A stretch of 7,627 nucleotides of DNA from Opitutaceae bacterium. Lineage in GTDB: Bacteria; Verrucomicrobiota; Verrucomicrobiia; Opitutales; Opitutaceae. Where the stretch lies: positions 1-7,627 of the forward strand of contig JAIRTK010000079.1 of assembly GCA_031254955.1 (NCBI GenBank), written 5' to 3'. The position numbers and the translations under genes were made by a program. Under the pieces are notes generated by a model. It saw only the letters and a list, made by a program, of their open reading frames with translations. It was not told the DNA's origin and did no database searches. This document shows, piece after piece, positions 1-5,045 of this stretch. How positions within the stretch are numbered: position 1 is the stretch's first letter; each line of letters opens with the position of its first letter.

Positions 1-1
1 G

Positions 2-100
2 GCGACCCAGATGAAAAAAAACGCCTGCGCCGCCGCGCTCAACGCCCACAAATTCGACATCGAAAAATGGATCATCCTCGACGCCCCCGCCGCCGAATAA
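2..100 (+). CDS. C-terminal end of an unrecognised protein (partial)
   Basis: The first bases read as an open frame of 32 codons ending in TAA at 98-100. The peptide starts ATQMKKNACAAALNAHKFD and continues with a short hydrophobic stretch (WIILDAP). Codon use is GC-rich with C or G in most third positions, like the host genes downstream, which supports real coding. The gene begins outside the window and too little is visible to assign a family. The sequence after the stop is C-rich low-complexity DNA without an obvious intrinsic terminator. Confidence 0.55.
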   Translation, partial: ATQMKKNACAAALNAHKFDIEKWIILDAPAAE

Positions 101-335
101 CCCGCCCCGCCCCGCCGCCCCATCCCGCCGCCGCGCCCTCTCCACCCCGTCCTCCCGCGCCGTCCTCCCGCGCCGTCCTCCCGCCGCCCTCCGCCCTCCG
201 TCGCCCTCTCGTCGCCTAGGAATGCCTCTTTGGAATGCGGCGGCAGAGAGCGCGAAGCACCCGGCGACGCCGCTTTTGGCAGCCGTGAAAAACTCCGGTT
301 TACCAGCCCTCCACCGCCAGCGAAAAACGGTGTCA
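101..335. other. C-rich low-complexity intergenic stretch
   Basis: This stretch follows the first gene and is dominated on the + strand by C-rich triplets and short repeats. It contains the 13-bp tandem array described separately. Open frames crossing it have no plausible start signal or protein-like composition. It runs up to the first miniature element, whose left target duplication TCA is at 333-335. Confidence 0.5.
148..185 (+). repeat. Tandem 13-bp repeat, three units
   Basis: The unit CGTCCTCCCGCGC is present twice exactly (148-160 and 161-173). A third copy from 174 is complete for its first 11 bases and then diverges. The array lies in non-coding C-rich DNA just after the partial gene. 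No function is visible; it looks like a slippage-prone minisatellite. Confidence 0.75.
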
Positions 336-496
336 TACCCATTCCCAGTGAACAGTACCCTATAGAAGCAGAGCCATGTAGGGGCTTCGCTTGCGAAGCC
401 CGTTGCTGGTGCACGCCCGTTGCTAGTGCACGGCTATCAAGCCGGGCGTCGCAAGCGACGCCCCTGCAAAAGAGTGATTTTCATTGGGGATGGGTC
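336..496. mobile_element. Miniature inverted-repeat element, copy 1 (161 bp, TSD TCA)
   Basis: This is a non-coding element with imperfect terminal inverted repeats: the left end TACCCATTCCCAGTGAA matches the complement of the right end at about 15 of 19 positions. It is bordered by the direct repeat TCA at 333-335 and 497-499. Inside are two near-perfect hairpins, GGGCTTCGC-TT-GCGAAGCCC (left) and GGCGTCGC-AA-GCGACGCC (right). It is closely similar to copy 2 at 3299-3442, differing mainly by an extra 17-bp tandem unit (399-415 and 416-432). No transposase gene is present, so it would move only with a transposase supplied elsewhere. Confidence 0.85.
399..432 (+). repeat. 17-bp tandem duplication inside miniature element copy 1
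   Basis: Two adjacent 17-bp units, CCCGTTGCTGGTGCACG and CCCGTTGCTAGTGCACG, differ by one base. Copy 2 of the element at 3299-3442 has a single unit here. The duplication accounts exactly for the length difference between the copies (161 versus 144 bp). Confidence 0.8.
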
Positions 497-498
497 TC

Positions 499-518
499 AC
501 CGGGCTGTACCGGGCTGT
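499..518 (+). repeat. 10-bp tandem direct repeat
   Basis: The decamer ACCGGGCTGT occurs twice in a row (499-508, 509-518) immediately right of miniature element copy 1. Its first A is the last base of the element's right target duplication. No function is apparent. The stretch from 519 to 631 between the two elements shows no convincing gene. Confidence 0.7.
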
Positions 519-634
519 AAAGCGACGGCGGGTTTGGGAAGAAAAAGCGATGGTTTGAGGAAAATGAGGGGATTAACCCGACTTTGTCTGTTCGAGAGCG
601 GATTTCGTTTTTTTCGGGGATGATGAGAAGGTAA

Positions 635-771
635 TACCCTTTGCGAATGAAACTCACACAATGGAAGCCGTTAAAGGTAGGGCGAGGCGTCCCCCCGAGC
701 CGCGAGCGGTTCATACGGCTCGGCGGGACGCCTCGCCCTACCAGAAAGGTGATTTTTGACTGCAAAGGGTA
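635..771. mobile_element. Miniature inverted-repeat element, copy 3 type (137 bp, TSD TAA)
   Basis: The outer ends match copies 1 and 2 in design: TACCCTTTGC at the left and its exact complement GCAAAGGGTA at the right, with 17 of 23 positions pairing overall. A 3-bp duplication TAA flanks it (632-634 and 772-774). The core differs from the other copies. It is one long hairpin (676-742) whose 18-bp arms, GGTAGGGCGAGGCGTCCC and its complement, pair perfectly and are extended by a CGAGCCG/CGGCTCG stem. The motif GTGATTTT next to the right end is shared with copy 1. The element is non-coding. Confidence 0.85.
676..742. repeat. Long perfect hairpin forming the core of the 635-771 element
   Basis: Arms 676-693 and 725-742 are perfect 18-bp complements. 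Inside them, CGAGCCG pairs with CGGCTCG, leaving a loop of about 13 bases. It starts with GGTAGGG and ends CCCTACC, the same border motif that brackets the inner hairpins of the other two elements. No T-run follows on either strand, so it is not an obvious terminator. Confidence 0.85.
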
Positions 772-859
772 TAAAAAGCCTGATACCCAGAAATCGGATT
801 TCCCCAAGGACGTGTAGGCCCGACCCAACCCCTAGGTGAGGCGGGAAGGAGGTGCTAAA

Positions 860-1021
860 ATGGAGACCGATGCATTTGAAGTGTGGGATACGTCGCATCC
901 GTTCTCCCTCTGTCCCTCTACTGCCGTGCAGGCCCGAGTCTTTTTGCGGAAATGCTTGAAAATGAATACTGATTTCCCTCGAAAACCCTCGAATAGACGA
1001 AGCCGGATTAATCAGGGATAG
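860..1021 (+). CDS. Possible small protein of 53 residues with a strong ribosome site
   Basis: An ATG at 860 is preceded by a near-ideal Shine-Dalgarno AAGGAGGTG (846-854), with 7 bases between GGAGG and the start. The frame runs to TAG at 1019-1021. The product starts [15 protein letters not shown] and ends with a basic tail. I do not recognise a family, and no signal peptide or membrane segment is visible. The codon use is less GC-rich than the neighbouring genes. It lies in a repeat-rich intergenic region, so it may be a chance frame. The ribosome site is the only positive evidence. Confidence 0.3.
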   Translation: METDAFEVWDTSHPFSLCPSTAVQARVFLRKCLKMNTDFPRKPSNRRSRINQG

Positions 1022-1139
1022 CCCTTCAGAGCTTCAGCCATTACCGGCGTCCCCCGTCGTCCTTCCAATTGAGACCAGATCGCGACTTTTTGAGATTACT
1101 GCTCTTGACAGTTCGCATGGCCCGGGGACAGTAAATGCC
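1022..1139. other. Leader region of the Fur-family gene
   Basis: This is 118 bases between the possible small ORF and the regulator gene. It holds a -35-like TTGACA (1105-1110) and a weak purine-rich ribosome-site candidate, GGGGA, at 1124-1128. There is no clear palindromic Fur box and no terminator-like hairpin. Confidence 0.4.
1105..1136 (+). promoter_or_regulatory. Weak promoter candidate upstream of the Fur-family gene
   Basis: A perfect -35 hexamer TTGACA is at 1105-1110. The best -10-like partner is GTAAAT at 1131-1136, but its spacing of 20 bases is too long and it lies almost at the GTG start. The real promoter could be elsewhere. Confidence 0.2.
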
Positions 1140-1604
1140 GTGAATAACGAAGCTTCCCGCGACAAATTTAAATCCTACCTCTCCTCAAAGGGCCTTCGCG
1201 TCACCAATCAGCGCATGGCGATTTTTGAGGCCGCCTTTGCGCAGAAAGAGCACTTCACCGCCGAGGAACTGCTTGATTTCGCCCGCGACATCGACGATTC
1301 CGTGTCCCGCGCCACCGTTTACCGCACCTTGCCCATCATGATCGAAAGCTCGCTCGTGCGCGAGGTCGATATCGGCAAGAACCTCAAGTATTACCTGCCC
1401 AACACCGACAACAACACCCAAGTCGCCCAAGTCATTTGCACGGATTGCGACAAGATTTTCGAAATCAACGCGCCCTTCATGGAATGGTATGGCAGCTCCG
1501 TCTCGACCAAGCTCGGCCTCACACCCGTCTCGCAACGCCTGCAAGTCAACGCGCATTGCGACTCCCTCCGCCAGCACGGGACATGCAAGAACCGGACGCG
1601 CTGA
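1140..1604 (+). CDS. Fur-family transcriptional regulator with altered metal-sensing region
   Basis: A 154-residue cytoplasmic metal-dependent repressor of the Fur/PerR/Zur family. The winged-helix DNA-binding half shows the family signature: [12 protein letters not shown] near residue 20, EHFTAEELL (37-45) and the recognition region SRATVYRTL (56-64). A CxxC pair (Cys100, Cys103) and later Cys140 and Cys149 suggest a structural zinc site, though the second pair is spaced unusually far apart. The His-rich HHDH-type segment that normally precedes the first CxxC is replaced by NNTQVAQV, so several usual regulatory ligands are missing; His38 and Glu75 remain. The start is GTG: the ATG at 1135 meets a stop after two codons. 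Iron, peroxide or zinc sensing cannot be told apart from the sequence. Confidence 0.9.
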   Translation: MNNEASRDKFKSYLSSKGLRVTNQRMAIFEAAFAQKEHFTAEELLDFARDIDDSVSRATVYRTLPIMIESSLVREVDIGKNLKYYLPNTDNNTQVAQVICTDCDKIFEINAPFMEWYGSSVSTKLGLTPVSQRLQVNAHCDSLRQHGTCKNRTR

Positions 1605-1796
1605 GCGCCCCGCCGGGGCTGGTGATGGCGCGCGCGACCCCGCCGCCCCGGCTCGCGCAAACCGGGCCGCGCGCGCGTCGGCGGACGGGTGGGCCGGCGT
1701 CTTGTTTTGCCGCGAAATTCCGGCACCGGGCTTTCCGCCGACGGCACACCGCGGGTTGATGTTTTTGGAAAAATAGAAAAGATTTCCCTCCGCCTT
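1605..1796. other. GC-rich spacer between Fur-family gene and TPR gene
   Basis: This is 192 bases of very GC-rich DNA. It contains the small palindrome GCCCCGCCGGGGC just after the fur stop, but no following T-run, so it is not a standard intrinsic terminator. The frame of the TPR gene is open upstream to 1689. That extension has an atypical arginine/glycine-rich composition and is probably not translated. Confidence 0.5.
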
Positions 1797-2165
1797 ATGA
1801 GTCGAAAAGACGACCATGCCTTTGAAATCAGTTTTTATGAATCCGTGCTCCGCCACGAACCGGACTACACGGACGTGATGGAGCTGCTGGGCGGACTCTA
1901 TACCAAGGCCGGGCGCATCGCCGACGGGCTGGAAATGGACCGCCGGCTGGTGCGACTCCTGCCGGACAACGCCACCGCGCACTACAACCTCGCGTGCAGC
2001 CTCGCGCTGAGCGCCCGCAAGCCCGACGCCCTCCGCGCCCTCGCCCGCGCCATCGAACTCGGCTACGACGACCGCAGCTGGATGCTCAAGGACCCGGACT
2101 TGGCGGAATTCAGGGACGATCCGGAGTTCGCACGCCTCCTGAAAAAAATCAGCGGAGAAAAGTGA
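1797..2165 (+). CDS. Small tetratricopeptide-repeat protein
   Basis: A 122-residue soluble protein built of TPR helices, expected to mediate protein-protein contacts; the partner is unknown. TPR-like units lie at about residues 24-57 (VMELLGGLYTKAGRIADGLEM) and 58-91 (ATAHYNLACSLALSARKPDALRA, with the typical NLA and A-L-A-I-E pattern). The closing segment DPDLAEFRDDPEFARLL resembles the capping end of many TPR proteins. An in-frame GTG at 1689 would add 36 residues. I prefer ATG 1797 because the TPR-like composition begins there and the preceding residues look random. No clear Shine-Dalgarno is visible. It follows the Fur-family gene on the same strand and ends just left of the mobile region. 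Confidence 0.85.
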   Translation: MSRKDDHAFEISFYESVLRHEPDYTDVMELLGGLYTKAGRIADGLEMDRRLVRLLPDNATAHYNLACSLALSARKPDALRALARAIELGYDDRSWMLKDPDLAEFRDDPEFARLLKKISGEK

Positions 2166-2397
2166 CGCCAATCGCCCGCAGGCTTCTTCGGGAAATCATC
2201 ATTGCGCAGAAATTCCGGTATGCCGCGAGCCGCATGGCACAAGCGTCCTGTCCGTGAACAGGGAGCGCGGGCTTGCCAGCCAGCGACAACCCGCGACATC
2301 GCGGACTGGTTCCGAGTGAAGCGAGATGCCTGCCATGTCCGTGCTCCTGAAAAGGCTGCGAGCGGGACGCCGGGAAATAGGATATCTTGTGCTGAAA

Positions 2398-2417
2398 CAC
2401 GGGCGGAGACGCCCGTG
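2398..2417. repeat. Perfect 8-bp hairpin with GAGA loop
   Basis: CACGGGCG (2398-2405) and CGCCCGTG (2410-2417) pair perfectly around the tetraloop GAGA. There is no T-run after it. It is part of the REP-like cluster. Confidence 0.75.
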
Positions 2418-2431
2418 CCCACGCAATCCGA

Positions 2432-2478
2432 ATGTCTTCGAGTGCCACGGGCGACTCGCTCGTGGCACTCGAAGACAT
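2432..2478. repeat. 47-nt near-perfect hairpin
   Basis: The 18-base arm ATGTCTTCGAGTGCCACG (2432-2449) is exactly complementary to 2461-2478. The stem continues inward with one G-T mismatch and a GCGA/TCGC pairing, so almost the whole 47 nt can fold back. No T-run follows directly on either strand. It may be the terminal unit of the REP-like cluster, an RNA-stabilising structure or a protein-binding palindrome. Confidence 0.85.
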
Positions 2479-2501
2479 CGCCCCTTCCACCCTTCATTTT
2501 A

Positions 2502-2524
2502 CCGCACAAATCATTGTGATGCGG
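2502..2524. repeat. Imperfect inverted repeat at the left edge of the mobile region
   Basis: CCGCA (2502-2506) pairs with TGCGG (2520-2524). Nested and overlapping with it, CACAA-ATCA-TTGTG (2505-2518) forms a perfect small stem. It lies about 40 bases before the first plausible rep codon. It could be an operator, an origin-type hairpin or part of an attachment site, but nothing in the sequence decides this. Confidence 0.4.
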
Positions 2525-2566
2525 CAAATCAGATAGTCACGCGAGGCGGTCACAAACTCATGCCAC

Positions 2567-4205
2567 GTGACTGCTGACACCGAAGAGTAAAGGCATGGGA
2601 CCATGAGGCCAAACTTGAGAGCGACACATGCGCCTTGCTCGAATCGTTTTCCCATGCCGTCATCCCGATGGAATATACAAACTGCGAAAGGCAGACGATG
2701 CTTGTTGACCTATTCACCGGCGAGCATCGGGCGATGCGCTCAACTCGCCAATGCTGCCTGTTGCCGTCCGAGGCGAGGTGCAAGCGCGCTTCCATAATGA
2801 AGGACTTGGAAGCATGGCTCGCCCGGCTAGATAACCGATACGACTAGTTTTTATTGTTTACATGGGGTAAACGCATGCCGGTCGAATTAAACGGACGCAT
2901 CACCTTGCAGAAGATGGGCAGGGCGCTTTCCAAATTAAACTCCCAGTCGTTTATGAAGAAACGGGGATGCTTCTTCATCCTTCGCGCTGCGGAAATAGAC
3001 TCAATGACTGACGAGATGGGCAATATAATTGCCAACAAAGAGGGGGCATTGGCGCATGGGCATGCGCATGTTTTAATGTATCAGCCTTGCTGGTTTCCAC
3101 CTTGGGAACAGACGGCGCTTATCCGTGAAATCACCCTGTATTGAACGGTCTTTACAAGCTGATGGCGTCGGTTGAGTCGAAAAATCCATATTGGGGTTGG
3201 TCTGGCTCGCTGGAAAACATCCGCGAGTGCGTCAAATACGTTTGCAAGACCGACGCCTTGTTTGCGTTGGACGCCGCGAATTTACGACGCACGCATGATA
3301 CCCTTTCCCAGTGGAAAGTACCCTTTAGAAGCAGAGCCATGTAGGGGCTTCGCTTGCGAAGCCCGTTGCTGGAGCACGGTTATCAAGCCGGACGTCGCAA
3401 GCGACGCCCCTACAAAAGAGTGATTTCCATTGGGAATAGGTATGAGATGCTTTTTCGGCTTCAGCGCGTGCAACCGCTGGGCGTTTTCAAACGGGAGCGG
3501 ACGGCGCGTTACGCCCGCGTCCTGAAGGTCGGAAGTCGGTTTGTGGCCAAAAAAGGCGCACGCGAAAAGCTGGTCCCTTGGGTGCATAAGGATTGGAATT
3601 GCCCGAAGCGCACACGGTTGAAAACCGAGGAACAGAAGCGGGCGGAAAAGGCATGTCTGGAGGCGCGGAAAAAGCGGAAAGAGCGGATAGCGGAAATGCA
3701 CGCAAACGCCCGTTTCCGGGCCTTGCTCGAAAGTCGAGAGCGGTTAAAGGGAAAACAGGGCATTTTAGGGGAAACGCCCGAAAACGCGCCGGGAACGGCC
3801 GGCGAACTGCCCGAACCGATGGGCCAAAATCGGAAAGCCGTAATCCGTAACCGCATCTTTGCGCGCTTGGTTTCCGTGCCCTATTTTGGCCGGACATGGG
3901 AGCCAGCCGCGCTGGTGTGGAATTACCAGTCGGAGCGCAAGCGTGAGGTGTTGGCGGAGCGGCATGGGTGGCCGTGGATTGGTGATGCGGTGGAGGTTGT
4001 GCGTGACATCGTGGCGAAGGCGCGGCAACTGAAGGCCGACGAGAGGCTGGCGGAGATGCGGGCGGCGGCGGGTGGAAGCCAAATTGGATATTCACGTCTT
4101 GACCGTAACTGTCCAGCCGCGGCGGGGCCGTCGCGCGGCGATTTCGACCCGCTTTCTGGCTCTTTCGCGGACTTGGCCCGCCAAAAAAAGAAGGGTTTTG
4201 CATGA
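2567..4205 (+). pseudogene. Rolling-circle replication initiator (HUH endonuclease), broken
   Basis: A degraded Rep protein that would nick the double-strand origin to start rolling-circle replication. In reading order: a frame beginning near GTG 2567 or soon after, with a frame change near 2588; a segment KAWDHEAKLESDT onward to an in-frame TAG at 2845-2847; in the same frame FLLFTWGKR, resembling Rep motif 1; then HGHAHVLM, the HUH metal-binding motif (HAH at 3061-3069). A one-base frameshift near 3142 leads to VKYVCK, with the YxxK catalytic motif at 3237-3248. The miniature element at 3299-3442 interrupts the gene. The frame then resumes as EMLFRLQRVQPLGVFK and stays open through a Lys/Arg-rich C-terminal region to TGA 4203-4205. 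The 5' start is uncertain. The single catalytic Tyr fits plasmid or ssDNA-phage Reps. Confidence 0.75.
3299..3442. mobile_element. Miniature inverted-repeat element, copy 2, inserted in rep (144 bp, TSD TGA)
   Basis: The ends TACCCTTTCCCAGTGGAAA and the complement of TTTCCATTGGGAATAGGTA match at 16 of 19 positions. The 3-bp duplication TGA is at 3296-3298 and 3443-3445. The element carries the same two inner hairpins as copy 1 and the same border motifs GTAGGGGC...GCCCCTAC. It adds the stop TAG at 3342-3344 to the rep frame. Deleting the element with one TGA (147 bp) joins ...RTH to EMLFRLQ in a single frame, which is strong evidence that these are the true insertion borders. Confidence 0.9.
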
Positions 4206-4262
4206 ACAACGAGACTCGAAACGAACCTCGGCGGGACGGCGCGCGCGGGAGGTGCTGTTGAA

Positions 4263-4637
4263 ATGAGCCGGAATGCCGACACTCGCCCCGACATTCCGTC
4301 TGCCATGGGCCACGGCGCGCGCCCCTGTGCGGCCTACTGGGTTTGCCGGGACTGGCTGGAGGCTGTGCGCATCCGCGCGGTGGAAATCGTGTCAATCGAC
4401 CGCGAGGCGCGCGAGGCGCGCGTGGCGTGGAGGGAGGGTTCCTTCCGCATAGTGAAGCAATGGCCGGTGCCGTTTTCCCAACTGGCGAGCCGCCAGCAAA
4501 AGGCCGTGCGCCTAGCATGGACGCTGTTGCGCAAACACCTCTTTCCCGCCGCCGGAGACGCGGCCAATAGAGCACCCAACACATGCACGAAAACCGCGTC
4601 ACCGGCGGCGACGCAACCGCAACCCCTCACCGCATGA
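4263..4637 (+). CDS. Unrecognised 124-residue protein of the mobile element
   Basis: ATG 4263 follows a good ribosome site, GGGAGGTG, about 10 bases upstream. The product begins MSRNADTRPDIPSAMG and has a central protein-like region (YWVCRDWLEAVRIRAVEIVSID, then WREGSFRIVKQWPVPFSQL), followed by a helical stretch and a Thr/Pro/Ala-rich tail. No signal peptide or membrane helix is seen. I cannot assign a family. It lies directly after rep; a 19-codon frame at 4202-4261 overlaps the rep stop as ATGA and may be a leader or chance. Its own stop overlaps the next start as ATGA at 4634-4637, so the two are probably translationally coupled. A position after Rep would suit a replication accessory or ssDNA-binding role, but that is only context. 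Confidence 0.6.
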   Translation: MSRNADTRPDIPSAMGHGARPCAAYWVCRDWLEAVRIRAVEIVSIDREAREARVAWREGSFRIVKQWPVPFSQLASRQQKAVRLAWTLLRKHLFPAAGDAANRAPNTCTKTASPAATQPQPLTA

Positions 4638-4867
4638 AACCCGCCGCGCCATCGCCGCACGAGAAACACTACACGCCTGGGAAATTTTCCGCCGCGCTGG
4701 AGCGCTGTGGGATAACGCTGCACCCCGTGACAGTGAGGCGACGGTGCCAGTTGCCTGTTGGCGACCCGCTGAGAATACAGGTCAACCCGCCTTTTCCGTT
4801 TCGCATTTACATCCCGGAAAGCGAACTGAGTCGATTTGTGCCCAAGCAAAACCATGAGCAACACTGA
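4634..4867 (+). CDS. Small helix-turn-helix (excisionase/MerR-like) DNA-binding protein
   Basis: A 77-residue basic protein. The segment HYTPGKFSAALERCGI followed by HPVTVRRRC (about residues 30-38) resembles a helix-turn-helix of the excisionase/MerR-like winged class. PFRIYIPESELSRFV (residues 55-69) looks like the wing and closing helix often seen in that class. It could be a phage-type regulator or recombination directionality factor. I choose ATG 4634 because it forms an ATGA overlap with the stop of the previous gene; an in-frame ATG at 4583 would add 17 residues. The 3' end overlaps the next gene by 14 bases, consistent with one operon. Confidence 0.65.
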   Translation: MKPAAPSPHEKHYTPGKFSAALERCGITLHPVTVRRRCQLPVGDPLRIQVNPPFPFRIYIPESELSRFVPKQNHEQH

Positions 4868-5045
4868 AACAGAAATGAAACCGGAAACGGTGAGCGCCGC
4901 CGCGCTCGGTTCAACCGCGCTGCCGCCCGTGACCGGTAGTTTGGCGAAAACGGAAACGGAGCCGAAACGGGCGCCGTCCTTAATCCCGACCGAGCGGTTT
5001 CGGGAAACGGGAACGGGAACGGGAAACGGCGCGCCCCACCCGTAG
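4854..5045 (+). CDS. Small disordered protein, unknown function
   Basis: ATG 4854 lies inside the end of the helix-turn-helix gene and the frame ends with TAG at 5043-5045, giving 63 residues. The product MSNTETEMKPETVSAAALG... is rich in Thr, Glu, Pro and Gly, with no hydrophobic segment and no recognisable domain, so it is probably disordered. Its 3' end contains a GGGAAC-type tandem repeat encoding ETGTGTGNG. Its stop overlaps the GTG of the next frame as TAGTG. The order and overlaps fit the operon, but with such low complexity the frame may not be a true gene. An in-frame upstream start at 4836 would add 6 residues. Confidence 0.4.
   Translation: MSNTETEMKPETVSAAALGSTALPPVTGSLAKTETEPKRAPSLIPTERFRETGTGTGNGAPHP
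5002..5028 (+). repeat. GGGAAC-type tandem microsatellite within coding DNA
   Basis: Units GGGAAAC, GGGAAC, GGGAAC, GGGAAAC follow one another at 5002-5027, and related CGGAAACGG blocks occur nearby at 4880-4960. Mixed 6- and 7-base units make the region prone to frame slippage right before the TAGTG junction to the next gene. Confidence 0.65.

Larger units (their letters stand above)
2220..2480. repeat. REP-like cluster of hairpins downstream of the TPR gene
   Basis: Non-coding stretch with several inverted repeats: CCTGT/ACAGG (2247-2262), CGCGGG/CCCGCG around 2267-2296, CACGGGCG-GAGA-CGCCCGTG (2398-2417) and the long hairpin at 2432-2478. TGTCCGTG recurs twice. Read on the minus strand, it gives peptides such as AGKPALPVHGQDA. 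I associate this with mistranslated dispersed repeats of Verrucomicrobia genomes, from general familiarity only. No gene is supported here. Confidence 0.6.

Noticed and set aside
335..497. CRISPR array suggested by repeated hairpins
   Set aside because: There are no regularly spaced identical repeats with unique spacers. The structure is a single element with terminal inverted repeats and a target duplication.
230..623. Short + strand frames across the first miniature element
   Set aside because: They read through the element's hairpins, have no ribosome site, and have composition explained by the repeats.
1606..1618. GCCCCGCCGGGGC hairpin after the Fur-family gene as a terminator
   Set aside because: The stem is only 5 bp and no T-run follows it.
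1185..2171. Minus-strand open frame of 328 codons
   Set aside because: It is antisense to the clearly assigned Fur-family and TPR genes and has no recognisable domain.
2495..2535. dif-like XerC/XerD site as the attachment point of an inovirus-like prophage
   Set aside because: The imperfect palindrome here does not match the dif arms, and no second copy was found near 7164-7450.
3487..4602. Long minus-strand open frame of 371 codons
   Set aside because: The Pro/Arg/Ser-rich product lies antisense to the Rep C-terminal region and the 4263 gene, which have better start signals and protein-like composition.
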